A stretch of 48,297 nucleotides of DNA from an uncultured Acetobacteraceae bacterium (GCA_903924985.1 CAIYDT010000279.1:1-48297), one strand, 5' to 3'; shown: positions 29,184 to 38,983, numbered from the stretch's first letter. The notes: generated by a model from the letters alone, not told the origin. Translations and numbers: made by a program.

Positions 29184-32100
29184 TCACCAGGTGAATTTCA
29201 CCCCGCCCGCCGCCGTCTGGCTGGTGGAGCGGCCGTCCAGCATCGTCTCGTATCGGGCGAAGACGCGCAGGTTGGACGGCGTCCGTAGTTCCACATGCAA
29301 CGCCAGGTCGGCCGCGTCCCGCCCGATCGGCGCCGCACCGAACGGCGAGGCCGCACCGTCCTGCGTCGTCGCGGTCAGGTGGCTGCGCGTGTCCAGCATC
29401 TCATGCATCCACCCCGCCCGCGCCGCCGCCACCAGCGCGTAGCCGTTGCTCAGCGCGAAGCGGCGGTCCACCTCCACACCCGGCATCGTATACAGGCTGT
29501 TCAACGTGCCGTGCCCAATCCGCAAATCGGCGCTATCGGCCCCCGTCTCCGACAGCGCCCCTTGCGACAGGCTCATTCCCCCCAGCGTCACGCTCGGTTC
29601 CACGTTCCAGCCGCCGAAGCTGGTGCGCACGCCGCCGCGCACCGACGCGCCGACGCCGCCGCCGTTGACATCGCCCTCAGCCCGCGGACTGTCCGCCACC
29701 GTCCGCTTCGCCGTGCCCTGGCTCAGCACACCGCCCAACTGCGCATCGACGAACCCGATGCCGCGCTGCGCGCTGCCGTAGAGCTGCATCTGCACCGCCT
29801 GGCCATCATACGACATGCCGTTGCCGCCGTTGATCGACTGGCCGCCGAACCCGAGCGCCACGCCCAGGCGCAGCTCCGGCGTCATCGCGTGGTCGATGCC
29901 GACCACCGCGCCGCCGCCGCTGCTGCTGTAGCCGGGCGCGCCGCCGCCGCCGGAAGTGTGCACGAACTGGCCGGTGCCGGTGATCCAGACGGTGTTGTCG
30001 TGCGGCCCGCTCACGCTGCTGGTGCCGGCATCGCCGAACGCGCCCCGCATCGCCCGCATCTGCCCACCCACCGCGTCCGACACCGCCAGGAACGCGCCAC
30101 GCTGCGTCATCAGCGTATCGGCGTAGATCGTCGGCGCCACCGAAAGCTGCATGAACGACAGCACCAGGTCGCTGTTGCTGCCCACCGATTGCACGCTGAG
30201 GGTGGCGGTGTAGTTGGGGATCGTGATGGTAATCTTGTCGCCCACGTACGAGGTGCCCGAGGCGTTGGCGACCACCAGCGTGTAGGTGCTGCCGTTGGCC
30301 GGCTTGAAGCCGCTCAGGCCGTTGAACACCAGTTGGGCGTTCGCCATGCTCGCCGCCCCGGTGACGGTGAGCTGCCCGCCCGTGCTGGGGCCGGAGGCGC
30401 CGATGATCAGCGATCCGATGGTGCCCTGGGCGAAGTTGCCGGTGATCGTCTGATGCGTCGTCAACATCAGGTTGCCGGCGTTGAACACCGTGCCGGTACC
30501 GCTGTTGACGTTGATGTTGTCCCGCAGCAACTGGTTGCCGCTGGCGAAGTACAGATTACCGTTGGGGACGGTGATGCTGCCGTTGGTCAACGTGCCATAG
30601 ACGGTGCCGCTGCCGCCGGCGATCGTCAGATCCTGGTTGGCGACATTGATGTTGCCCGAAATCACCCCGGTGTTGACCAGCGTGCCGAGGCCCGAACCGG
30701 TGCTGAAAATCGCGTAGCTGCCGCCACTGATGGTGCCGCTGTTGGTCAGCGTGCCGATCGCGCCCTGGCTGCTGTTGCCTACGCCCGTCTTACCGCCGCT
30801 GATCGTGCCGGTGCTGGTGTTCGTCAGCACGGTGATCGTGCCGTCGTTTTGAATGCCGGAGGCGGTAGTGTAGGTGCCGCTGATGAAGCCGCTGTTGGTC
30901 AACGTGCCGATCGAGCCGCTGTTGTATATGCCATGGAGATCGCTGATGGTGCCGCTGTTGCTCAGCGTGCCGATGGAGCCGCTGTTCGCGATGCCGCTGT
31001 AGCTGTTGCTGATGGTGCCGCTGTTGGTCAGCGTGCCGATCGTGCCCCTGTTGGCGATGCCGGTACTGCTGCCGCTGATAACGCCGCTGTTGGTCAGCGT
31101 GCCGATCATGCCGGTGGCGCCGCCATTGATGGCGTTGAGAATGCCGGCGTTGCCGCCGCTGATGGTTCCGCTGTTGGTCAGCGTGCCGATCATGCCGCCG
31201 AAGTTGTAGACGCCGTACTGGCCTCCGCTGATGGCGCCGGTGTTGGTCAGCACCCCGATCGTTCGATCGGCGGCGTTCTGAATGCCTATATGGCTGCCGC
31301 CGCTGATCAGGCCGCTGTTGGACAGCGTGCCGATCGTGCCGCCGTTGGTGATACCCCAGTAGCCGCCGGCGATGGTGCCGCTGTTGGTCAGCGTACCGAG
31401 CGTGCCGGCGTCGCCGACATCGAGGGCTGTCATGCCGCTGCTGATCCGGCCGCTGTTGTTCAGCGTGCCGATCATGCCGGCGTTGACGATGCCGGCGCTA
31501 GTCAGACCGCCACTGATAGTGCCGCTGTTGCTCAGCATGCCGATCGTGCCGCCGAGATTGTAGATGCCCGTAACACCACTGATGACGCCGCTGTTGCTGA
31601 GCGTGCCGATCGACCCGCTGGTGTAAATGCCTCTCGTTACGCCGCCGATGGAGCCGCTGTTGGCCAGCGTGCCGAATTGGCCGACGTTGTAAATGCCGGT
31701 GTGGCCGCCCCCGATGGTGCCGAGTGTACCGTTGTCCAGCGAGGTGATCGTGCCGCTATTGTATAGGCCGCCGTTGGTTACGCCGCTGATGGAACCGCTA
31801 TTGGTCAACGTGCCGATCGTGCCGGTGTTGTAGAGGCCGGTATTGCCGCCGCTGATGATGCCGCTGTTGGTCAGCGTGCCGATCGTGCCGGTGTTGTTGA
31901 AGATACCGGCGTTACCGCCGCTGATCGTGCCGCTGTTGGTCAGCGCGCCGATCGAGCCGGTGTTGTTGACGCCGTAGCCAGCGCTGCCGCTACTGATGGT
32001 GCCGCTGTTGCTCAGCGTGCCGATCGTGCCGCTGTTGCTGATGCCGGTGTTACCGCCGCTGATCGTTCCGCTGTTACTCAGCGTGCCGATCGAGCCGCCG

Positions 32101-32687
32101 TTGGCGATACCAACATAACCGCTGATGATGCCGCTGTTGCTCAGCGTGCCGATCGAGCCGCCAAGCTCGTTGCTGACGCCGACCCCAGAGACGCCGCTGA
32201 TGATGCCGCTGTTGGTCAGCGTGCTGATCGAGCCGACGTTGCCGACGCCAAAGGTGAGGACGTTGGTGCCGCTGCCACCGTAAATGCCGGTGATGGTGCC
32301 GCTGTTGCTCAGCGTGCCGATCGAGCCGGCGTTCTCGATACCGACACCCGCGAAGAGGTTAGTGCTGCCAGTGATGGTGCCGCTGATGGTGCCGTTGTTG
32401 GTCAGCGTGCCGCTCGTGCCACTGTTCGCGACGGCGCTGGCCAGGGCGCTGCTGCCGCTGCTGCTGATGGTGCCGTTGTTGGTCAGTGTACCGAGCGTAC
32501 CACTGTTGCTCTATTGACCAACGCTGCTGCCGCTGTTGATGACCAACGCCATCGCCTGGTGTGACGGCGCCGTCACGCCCAGGCCCAGCACCAGCAACGA
32601 CACGCCGTTCAACAACGCGGCACGGCCACCATGGCTGGAGCGGCGGGCTACGCCCGTGTGCGGGGCAGTAGCGATCGGCTGGGTCAT
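29184..32687 (-). pseudogene. Giant repeat-rich autotransporter adhesin interrupted by one in-frame TAG
   Basis: Read in one frame from ATG 32687 this encodes 1,166 residues plus a single TAG at codon 59 (32511-32513). Codons 1-58 hold the signal peptide (core LLVLGLGVTA, end AMA-LV); the reading then resumes at once with SNSGTLGTLTNNG and stays open to 29184. The passenger is made of dozens of ~22-residue units of the type GTIGTLTNSGTISGGNTGIYN, predicted to form a beta-helix. The last ~270 residues are the autotransporter beta-barrel ending in VKFTW. GGAAG precedes the ATG; a GTG at 32771 is an alternative start. Between the TAG and 31808 there is no ATG, GTG or TTG in frame, so reinitiation would give a protein without a signal peptide. 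It may be a pseudogene, a phase-like suppressed gene or a sequencing error. Confidence 0.8.
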
Positions 32688-33101
32688 GGCAAAGGCTTCC
32701 GGGCTTGTTAGTGTATTTTCGTAGCGAATTAGCCCAGACAAACAAGCGCTCGACGGAACCGTAATTTTCACTAGGTTCCTGCGATGAGCCTCCGTATCCC
32801 GCGCATTGGTCCCTCAATTCACGCATTCTAAGGTGGTGTCAATAGGGATAGGTTCATCTAAACCGCGAGAATCTTATTCCCCGGCTCGCGCTCTCCCTAC
32901 AGGGTGGCAGCAACGTGCCGCGGCAACGCCGGTGTCGGCCAACCAGCGTCGCTACCCCGTCGTCCCCCGCCTATCCCCCGGAGGTATCGGTGGCGATGGG
33001 GGATGATCGTGGGCAAACATGGGGGCGGGACCGGTTGATCCTCGGTCGGAAAATGCCTGAAGTGGTTCGAAATCGGGCCATCCGTCCGACCCACTCCGGA
33101 A
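32688..33101. other. Gene-free region upstream of the autotransporter
   Basis: About 414 bp with no convincing gene. It must contain the promoter of the minus-strand autotransporter run; a TTGACA (minus strand, 32842-32837) is present but lacks a well-spaced -10, so I do not assign it. The stretch just before the autotransporter (about 32700-32860) looks more AT-rich than its surroundings. Confidence 0.5.
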
Positions 33102-33150
33102 ACTACGAATCTGGGGGTTGGAAGTTCGAGTCTTTCCGGGCGCGCCAGTT
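33102..33150 (+). repeat. attR-type direct repeat (partial tRNA-Arg)
   Basis: Exact copy of 25412-25460, lacking the 5' half of the tRNA, so it cannot be a functional tRNA. It ends 11 bp before the stop codon of the crotonase gene. It marks the far end of the putative island. Confidence 0.85.
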
Positions 33151-33161
33151 TTTCCTGTAAA

Positions 33162-33932
33162 TTACCGTCCTGTGAACACCGGCTTGCGCTTCTCCAACTG
33201 CGCCTGGCGTGCCTCCCGCGCATCCTCGGTCCTGGACAGCTCGTACGTAAAATTCTGCTCGAAGCGGTAGGCATCCTTGGGCGGCATCAGCTCCACCAGA
33301 TTGGTGCTGATCTTCGCCCGGTTGATCCCCGTCGGGCTTTTCGACGCGATCCGCTCAGCCATCTTCATCGCCGCCGGGAGCAGCTCATCCGGCGCCCAAA
33401 CGGAGTCGATCACGCCCAGGCGGTATAGTTCGCTCGCCGGCAACCGGTCGCCGGTGAACATCAGGCGCCGGACGAAGGACTTGCTAAAGAACTGGTTCAG
33501 CATCGCCGCGCCGCCGGCCAGACCCACGTCGATTTCCGGCATACCGAACACCGCGGTTTCCGAGGCCAGCATGATGTCGCAGGCCGCCATCAACCCGAAC
33601 CCAGCACCCAATGCGGCCCCGTTCACCGCCGCGATCACCGGCTTGGCGCATTCCTTGATGGCATTCCCCGTCTCCCGCGTGATGCGGTTATGGTGCCAGT
33701 AGGTTTCGGGCTTTGCCGCATCCGGTCGCTGCTTCAAATCGGCGCCGGCTGAGAAAGTCTTCCCCTGTGCCGTCAGCACCACCACCCGAATGTCGGGGCG
33801 GTCGGTCGCCTCATCGAAAATCTCGATGATCCGGTTGCGCATGTCCGCGTTGATCGCATTCACCGGCGGTCGGTTCAGCGTCGCGACCGCGACATAGTCG
33901 GACACTTCCAGCTTTACGACATCGGATGACAT
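33162..33932 (-). CDS. Enoyl-CoA hydratase/isomerase (crotonase) family protein
   Basis: 256 residues. Visible are the oxyanion-hole segments FSAGADLKQRP and NGAALGAGFGLMAACDI, followed by GMPEIDVGLAGGAAMLNQFF. At the first catalytic Glu position of hydratases there is Ala/Gly, while Glu of PEID aligns with the second. It could be a hydratase, isomerase or other crotonase. Cytosolic. It is the first chromosomal gene beyond the putative island. Confidence 0.85.
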   Translation of the reverse strand: MSSDVVKLEVSDYVAVATLNRPPVNAINADMRNRIIEIFDEATDRPDIRVVVLTAQGKTFSAGADLKQRPDAAKPETYWHHNRITRETGNAIKECAKPVIAAVNGAALGAGFGLMAACDIMLASETAVFGMPEIDVGLAGGAAMLNQFFSKSFVRRLMFTGDRLPASELYRLGVIDSVWAPDELLPAAMKMAERIASKSPTGINRAKISTNLVELMPPKDAYRFEQNFTYELSRTEDAREARQAQLEKRKPVFTGR

Positions 33933-33983
33933 GGCGTTTTCTCCTTATCCCGAAATCCTACGCCCAGGGTACGGCCAACACCA

Positions 33984-35489
33984 TCAGCCGCAGCCGCCCG
34001 GCCGGATGAAAACGCAAAACGTCCGATCGTCCAGGCTGCCCGTCCCGAAGCAACTTTGCTCCGTGAAACCCGGCAAACCGTCAGTGCGGAGGCCTACGAT
34101 CGCGTTGAATTTGTCGGTATGCGACGCCATGGCGGCATCCGGATACTGCGTTACAGACCGGCCGTTCAACAGGCTATCGAGCCGCAGCCGAAACGCGGAA
34201 CCCGGCAGTTCCTGCGCCCCATCCCAGGTTTCCCAATAGATCGCCACGTCGCGGTGCCAGTAGGTATAACCGCCGCTGCGGTAGACCCGGGCGGTGCGGA
34301 TCGCGAGCCCGCACACCTCGGGGATTGCCCGAGCGGCTGCCGTGGCTTGCAGGAGCGAGCCGTCGCGATGCCAGTCGTCCGAACGGGTCGCTCTGCTAAG
34401 AGTCCCCCAGGCGATGACCAACGCGAGGCCCAGCGCCAGTCCGATCCGGGCCGGTAGGCCGGCCCGGCGCAGGGGCAAATAGCCCGCCAGGGCATCGAGG
34501 CCGATGCCGATCAGGATGGGCATGGCCGCGGTGGCCAGGAAGATGAATCGCAACTCCTTATGCGGTGGGAGCGAATGCAGAGCGATCGTCAGGATCGCCA
34601 ATATCGCCAGCGCAGGCGCCCTTTTTGCCCCAAACGCCAGGCAAACCAGGATCGCCGGCGCGATCGCCCCCCAGGCAACCACGAAATACGCCAGATAGTA
34701 CGGCCAGGGTTCCGCGCTCATGGCCTGGCTGACGCCCTGCGGGCCGTTGCGCAGAAAATTCAGCCACACCGACTGAAAGGGTACCCCCCAGGTCGCGACG
34801 TCCAGAACGCCCAGCGCCAGCACGACAACCGCGAGGCCCGAGCCGGCGACCAGCAGGAACGAACGCCGGGCCCGTGCGTGCTGCCAGAGGGCGACCGCGC
34901 CCAGCACCGGCGCGTACTGGTATCGCAGCGCACTCGCCAAACCGAACAACGCCCCAACCAGCAGCAGGCGCCGCGCTCGTCCGGGTTGTTGCGCCGCGCC
35001 GCACCCAATCGCGATAGCCAGAAGAGCCGCATCGGTCGCCAACGGCTCCGTCATGACGACCGGCGCGAAATAGATGGCTTGCGGCGATAACGCGCAGAGC
35101 AACCCAGCGACGATCGCGGCCCCTTGACCGCCAACCCGGTCGCCGATGCGGTAACCGGCATAGGGCACGGCCAACGAGGCCAGCACGAACAGCAGCCGGC
35201 ATGTCAGGATGTAAGCGGCCGGGTCGGTATCGAACACCGACACGACACGCATTACCCCCGCGATCGCACCAGGCAGCAACCAGGAGCGGATACCGTCCAA
35301 GAACTCCCAGGTGATGACCCCGGTGCCGAAGACCAGCCGGTGGGCGGGCTCGAAATATTGAAAGGTCTCGTCGGGATGGGCCAGGTAGGTATGGGTCGCG
35401 AGGACCCACAGCCGTAGCGCCAACGCCAGCAGCAGGATGCTGGCAAGGGCGAAGCGGCTGGCCCGTGCCTCGGCCGCCTGCGCACTCAC
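33984..35489 (-). CDS. Alg9/GT22-like membrane mannosyltransferase
   Basis: 501-residue multi-spanning membrane protein. The loop after the first membrane segment has YLAHPDETFQYFEPAHRL, which matches the HPDE-type catalytic loop of GT-C enzymes, and LPPHKELRFIFLATAAMPI is the GT22 HKE-x-RF signature. It should use a lipid-linked sugar donor at the outer face of the inner membrane. GTG 35489 gives a good N-terminal anchor (SILLLALALRLWVL) and overlaps the stop of the upstream small frame as GTGA; a GTG at 35642 would add a poor extension. No lipid-linked glycan genes lie next to it. Confidence 0.8.
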   Translation of the reverse strand: MSAQAAEARASRFALASILLLALALRLWVLATHTYLAHPDETFQYFEPAHRLVFGTGVITWEFLDGIRSWLLPGAIAGVMRVVSVFDTDPAAYILTCRLLFVLASLAVPYAGYRIGDRVGGQGAAIVAGLLCALSPQAIYFAPVVMTEPLATDAALLAIAIGCGAAQQPGRARRLLLVGALFGLASALRYQYAPVLGAVALWQHARARRSFLLVAGSGLAVVVLALGVLDVATWGVPFQSVWLNFLRNGPQGVSQAMSAEPWPYYLAYFVVAWGAIAPAILVCLAFGAKRAPALAILAILTIALHSLPPHKELRFIFLATAAMPILIGIGLDALAGYLPLRRAGLPARIGLALGLALVIAWGTLSRATRSDDWHRDGSLLQATAAARAIPEVCGLAIRTARVYRSGGYTYWHRDVAIYWETWDGAQELPGSAFRLRLDSLLNGRSVTQYPDAAMASHTDKFNAIVGLRTDGLPGFTEQSCFGTGSLDDRTFCVFIRPGGCG

Positions 35490-35851
35490 CTGGAGGGCCC
35501 GGATGCCGCTGACGATCTGGCTACCGCCCAGGGCACACCATTCGGCCACGCAATCCCGGAAACCAGCGGATACCGGTCCACCGGCTTCAAGCGCTGCTTG
35601 AGCTTCTGGCGGATGTCCGCGGGCTTGACCGCCCGCGGCCACAGGCAGGAGCGCGTCGGCCGCTGCTCCATATGCAAAACAACCCGCAATTTCTTTGCCT
35701 CGGTCGATAACGCGGCAAGCATCCGTTCGGCTTCAGACCTTTCCGAACTGGCATCAAAATGCTGTAGGCCATTTTCAGCAACAATGACATTCAGGTTCCG
35801 TCCGAACCTGAGACTCAGTTCAGGAAACGCAGTCAGGTTCTCGACAGTCAT
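35486..35851 (-). pseudogene. Remnant of an AAA ATPase (RecF/SMC-like N terminus)
   Basis: 121-residue frame beginning LTAFPELSLRFGRNLNVIVAENG, which is the N-terminal strand and start of the P-loop of OLD/RecF-like AAA ATPases (usually followed by GKT). Here the P-loop is replaced by LQHFDASS, so the Walker A is lost and most of the enzyme is missing. It looks like a 5' fragment with an internal deletion. Its TGA overlaps the GTG of the GT22-like gene, so a translated leader role is possible. Low certainty. Confidence 0.45.
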
Positions 35852-35938
35852 CCGCGTTAGCTAAGGCCCCCCATGCGAGCGACCGATCAGGTTGCCGCGC
35901 GGATTCCCAGGAATCCGAGCGGCAACCATTCAAAGCGC

Positions 35939-36325
35939 TTACGGCCGCTGCACAAGCTCGATCAGATACCCATCCGGATCCTTCACGAAGGCGATGATCG
36001 TGGTGCCGAACTTCACCGGGCCGGCCGGGCGGGTGATAACGCCGCCGGCTTCGACCGCGCGCTCGCAGGCGCCCGCCACATCCGGCACGCCGACCGCGAG
36101 ATGGCCGAACGCGGTGCCGGTCTCGTACTTCTCGACACCATAGTTATAGGTGAGCTCGATCGCGGTGTTGTCGTCCTCGCTGCCGTAGCCGACGAAGGCC
36201 AGGGTGTATTTGCCATCCGGCACGTCGCGGCGGCGCATCTCATGCATGCCGAATGCCTTGACGTAGAAATCGATGCTGCGTTGCAAATTGCCCACGCGCA
36301 GCATGGTGTGCAGAAAACGGCTCAT
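35939..36325 (-). CDS. gloA: Lactoylglutathione lyase (glyoxalase I)
   Basis: 128 residues. It converts the methylglyoxal-glutathione hemithioacetal into S-lactoylglutathione. Typical: [24 protein letters not shown] (His6 is a metal ligand), [29 protein letters not shown] (Glu and His ligands) and the [13 protein letters not shown] end (Glu ligand). GGGAGC precedes the ATG. Only 5 bp after lpxI, so both are in one transcript. Confidence 0.95.
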   Translation of the reverse strand: MSRFLHTMLRVGNLQRSIDFYVKAFGMHEMRRRDVPDGKYTLAFVGYGSEDDNTAIELTYNYGVEKYETGTAFGHLAVGVPDVAGACERAVEAGGVITRPAGPVKFGTTIIAFVKDPDGYLIELVQRP

Positions 36326-36330
36326 GTTGG

Positions 36331-37188
36331 TCAGCTCCCTTGGTTGATCTCGTCGGGATCCAAGCCTAGCAGGAAAAGCCCTGCTCCGTCTGCCGCCGCG
36401 ATGGTGACGTTACGGTCCACCAGGATGGCGCCCCCGGCCTCGAATGCGATCCCTCGCAGTCCCGCGGCCGCGGCGGCCGCGACGGTGTCCGGCCCTATCG
36501 TCGGCAGATCGACCCGCCGCTCCTGACCGGGTTTCACCACCTTCACCAGAACCCCGCCGGGCGCGTTGCGGGCCAGCGCCCCGCAACGCGACAGCATGGC
36601 GTCGGTACCCTCGACCGCTTCGACGGCGAGGACGAAGCCCTGCTGCACGATGCACCCCTGGCCGACATCCACCGCACCCAGTGCGCGCGCCACCGTCACA
36701 CCCCGGGCGATATCCGCCATCGCCGCCGCGTCGGGTGCCGCCCGCGTCAGCAAACCGCGCGGACCAAGGGCCTCCTGCAGGATTTCCTGCGCGCCGAGGA
36801 CGCGGAAACCCTCCTCCCCCAGTACCTTGATCACCGCCGCCAACAACCCGTCGTCGCCAGCGAACGCCGCTCGGCCGATGCGCGCGAGGATTTTCGTCCC
36901 CATCGCATCGGGGCGTATATCGAACAGACTCGGGCGGCGAACAGGACCGATCAACACGATGTCCTGGCACCCATGACCGCGCAAAGCGGAAAGAATGAGC
37001 CCCATCGCCCCCATGCGAATCACCTCATGCGGCCAGGGCGGCAGGCGGGCGGTGTCGACGAACCCTTCCAGCCCCACCACGAACACCGACCGCCCGGCGG
37101 CTCGGGCCGCGGCAGCGACCTGGAACGGCAGGTTGCCGCCGCCGGCCAATATTCCCAGCGTGCGCGGTGTCTCGGTTTCGTCGGTCAT
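36331..37188 (-). CDS. lpxI: UDP-2,3-diacylglucosamine pyrophosphatase LpxI
   Basis: 285 residues of the LpxI (DUF1009) family, which cleaves UDP-2,3-diacylglucosamine to lipid X in lipid A synthesis and replaces LpxH in most Alphaproteobacteria. Seen: [19 protein letters not shown] at the start, [39 protein letters not shown], and C-terminal [19 protein letters not shown]. Cytosolic, membrane-associated. It diverges from gltA with 123 bp between; no lpxA, lpxB or lpxD is next to it here. Confidence 0.92.
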   Translation of the reverse strand: MTDETETPRTLGILAGGGNLPFQVAAAARAAGRSVFVVGLEGFVDTARLPPWPHEVIRMGAMGLILSALRGHGCQDIVLIGPVRRPSLFDIRPDAMGTKILARIGRAAFAGDDGLLAAVIKVLGEEGFRVLGAQEILQEALGPRGLLTRAAPDAAAMADIARGVTVARALGAVDVGQGCIVQQGFVLAVEAVEGTDAMLSRCGALARNAPGGVLVKVVKPGQERRVDLPTIGPDTVAAAAAAGLRGIAFEAGGAILVDRNVTIAAADGAGLFLLGLDPDEINQGS

Positions 37189-37311
37189 CCCGCCTCATAC
37201 CGCACATTGCTGCGTCCGCGAAGGTTGCCTCTTTCCGCCCGCCGCCATAGGGTTATTGTGGATTACCGGATGCGGCGGCCTCGGACCGCCGAGCAGAATG
37301 AGGATACGCGC

Positions 37312-38619
37312 ATGAGTGGCACCACGCAGAAGACCGTGACCATCACCCTCGATGGCACCAACCGCAAGCTGACGATTCCGCTTATGTCCGGCACCGCTGG
37401 CGCCGATGTGTTCGACATCCGCAAGCTCTACAACGAACTCGGGGTGTTCACCTACGATCCCGGCTACGGCGCCACGGCGTCCTGCGAGAGCAAGGTCACC
37501 TACATCGACGGCGATGTCGGCATCCTGCAGTACCGCGGCTACCCGATCGAGCAGCTGGCGCACCACTCCAACTTCCTGGAGGTCTGCTACCTGCTGCTGA
37601 ACGGCGAACTGCCGAACAAGGCTAAGGCGGACGAGTTCACCAAAGGCGTCATGCACCACACCATGCTGCATGAGCAGATCCGCAGTTTCTACAACGGCTT
37701 CCGCCGCGACGCCCACCCGATGGCGGTGATGTGCGGCGTCGTGGGCGCCCTATCGGCGTTCTACCACGACAGCCTGGACATCAACGACCCGGAAAGCCGC
37801 CGCATCAGCGCCTTTCGCCTGATCGCCAAGCTGCCGACCATCGCGGCCTGGGCGCACAAATACACCATCGGCCAGCCGTTCATGTACCCGCGCAACGACC
37901 TGACCTACGCGGAAAACTTCCTGTACATGTTCCACGCAGTGCCGACCGAGGAATACAAGGTCAACCCCGTGCTGTCGCGCGCGATGGACCTGATCATGAT
38001 CCTGCACGCAGACCACGAGCAGAATGCCTCTACCAGCACGGTGCGTCTGGCCGGTTCCACCGGCGCCAACCCGTTTGCCTGCATCGCGGCCGGTATTGCC
38101 AGCCTGTGGGGCCCCGCGCATGGCGGCGCCAACGAGGCGGTGCTGAAGATGCTGGCCGACATCGGCCACGTCGACAACATCCCGGAATTCCTGTCCGAGG
38201 TGAAGGACAAGAACAATCACGCCAAGCTCATGGGCTTCGGCCATCGCGTCTATAAGAACTACGACCCGCGCGCGAAGATCATCCAGCAGGCCTGCCACGA
38301 CGTGCTGAAAGAACTGGGCATCGAGGGCGACCCGCTGCTCGACCTCGCGATGGCGCTGGAGAAGATCGCGCTGACCGACCCGTACTTCATCGACCGGAAG
38401 CTGTACCCGAACGTCGATTTCTATTCGGGCATCATCCTGAAAGCGATGGGCTTCCCCACCAGCATGTTCACCGCCCTGTTCGCCCTGTCGCGCACGGTCG
38501 GCTGGATCACCCAGTGGCAGGAACTGATCCAGGATCCCGAACAGCGCATCGGCCGTCCCCGGCAGATCTACACCGGGCCGGCGGAGCGGGACTACGTGGG
38601 AATGGCAGACCGAACCTAA
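37312..38619 (+). CDS. gltA: Citrate synthase, type II
   Basis: 435 residues, hexameric Gram-negative-type citrate synthase. The catalytic His in [14 protein letters not shown] and in [15 protein letters not shown] and the Asp in PNVDFYSGI are present. AGGA lies about 10 bases before ATG 37312; upstream in-frame sequence overlaps lpxI and is not used. Followed at 38649 by a strong terminator, so it is probably monocistronic. Confidence 0.97.
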   Translation: MSGTTQKTVTITLDGTNRKLTIPLMSGTAGADVFDIRKLYNELGVFTYDPGYGATASCESKVTYIDGDVGILQYRGYPIEQLAHHSNFLEVCYLLLNGELPNKAKADEFTKGVMHHTMLHEQIRSFYNGFRRDAHPMAVMCGVVGALSAFYHDSLDINDPESRRISAFRLIAKLPTIAAWAHKYTIGQPFMYPRNDLTYAENFLYMFHAVPTEEYKVNPVLSRAMDLIMILHADHEQNASTSTVRLAGSTGANPFACIAAGIASLWGPAHGGANEAVLKMLADIGHVDNIPEFLSEVKDKNNHAKLMGFGHRVYKNYDPRAKIIQQACHDVLKELGIEGDPLLDLAMALEKIALTDPYFIDRKLYPNVDFYSGIILKAMGFPTSMFTALFALSRTVGWITQWQELIQDPEQRIGRPRQIYTGPAERDYVGMADRT

Positions 38620-38648
38620 CCTGCCGACCATCTGTCGTTTTCCGAACG

Positions 38649-38680
38649 AGAGCCAGGGGCTATGCCCCTGGCTCTTTTTT
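38649..38680 (+). terminator. Rho-independent terminator after gltA
   Basis: A perfect 12-base GC-rich stem (38649-38660 with 38664-38675), a 3-base loop TAT and a run of T to 38680. It ends gltA transcription and isolates the DnaA-box cluster that follows. Confidence 0.92.
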
Positions 38681-38700
38681 GCGCCCGACGACTGGGAGTT

Positions 38701-38744
38701 TTATCAACAGGCTGGGGATAAATTTATCCACAGGCTGTTGATAA
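38701..38744. promoter_or_regulatory. Palindromic cluster of four DnaA-box-like sites
   Basis: A 44-bp dyad with only two mismatched pairs out of 22. It contains TTATCAACA (38701-38709, plus), TTATCCCCA (38721-38713, minus), the consensus DnaA box TTATCCACA (38724-38732, plus) and TTATCAACA (38744-38736, minus). The four 9-mers alternate in orientation around the centre GATAAATTTATC. An AT-rich stretch follows. Known DnaA biology makes an origin, a DnaA-controlled promoter or a DnaA-titration site likely; dnaA itself and usual alphaproteobacterial origin neighbours such as hemE are not in the window. Confidence 0.7.
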
Positions 38745-38972
38745 GTTGCTTTAGCAACGCCGCTCAGGTGTATCGTAACGCACGCGAATATTAAAAATAA
38801 CCAATTCGGTGAATTTTTAATGTTCAAAGCGAAAATAGAACATTGCTCTTCAAAACACCACCAGCCCGCAGAATTTGCCTCACATCTTTAGAAATCGTTA
38901 ATTTTCGCTTGTCAGATGTTTATATCTGCCCATAAATACATCTGTAAGTTGTATTTCCATCAATCTATAATC
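38745..38972. other. AT-rich region next to the DnaA-box cluster
   Basis: Visibly AT-rich compared with the rest of the window, with runs such as ATATTAAAAATAA and GAATTTTTAATG. It could be a DNA-unwinding element. Near its right end an inverted repeat CAGATGT/ACATCTG (38913-38919/38938-38944) and a shorter CAGAT/ATCTG pair may be an operator for the gene at 38984. No gene seen. Confidence 0.5.
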
Positions 38973-38983
38973 GGGAGGCGTGT

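Larger units (their letters stand above)
25412..33150. mobile_element. Putative tRNA-Arg-bounded genomic island
   Basis: A 7.7-kb segment delimited by two identical 49-bp copies of the tRNA-Arg 3' end. The cargo is three minus-strand genes: interrupted autotransporter, TPR-sulfotransferase and TPR-glycosyltransferase. Housekeeping genes resume at both sides (leu operon; crotonase). No integrase, excisionase or replication gene can be recognised inside, so the element is either a remnant or mobilised in trans. The repeats are seen; the island reading is inference from the usual behaviour of tRNA-targeting integrases. Confidence 0.65.

Noticed and set aside
29295..31766. 823-residue open frame opposite the island autotransporter
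   Set aside because: It is antisense to GC-rich repeats whose regular codons leave the other strand open; the translation is Arg/Ala/Val-rich low-complexity with no domain, while the minus-strand frame has the signal peptide, repeats and barrel.
33102..33150. A second tRNA-Arg gene
   Set aside because: Only the 3' half is present; the acceptor 5' strand and D arm are missing, so it cannot fold as a tRNA.
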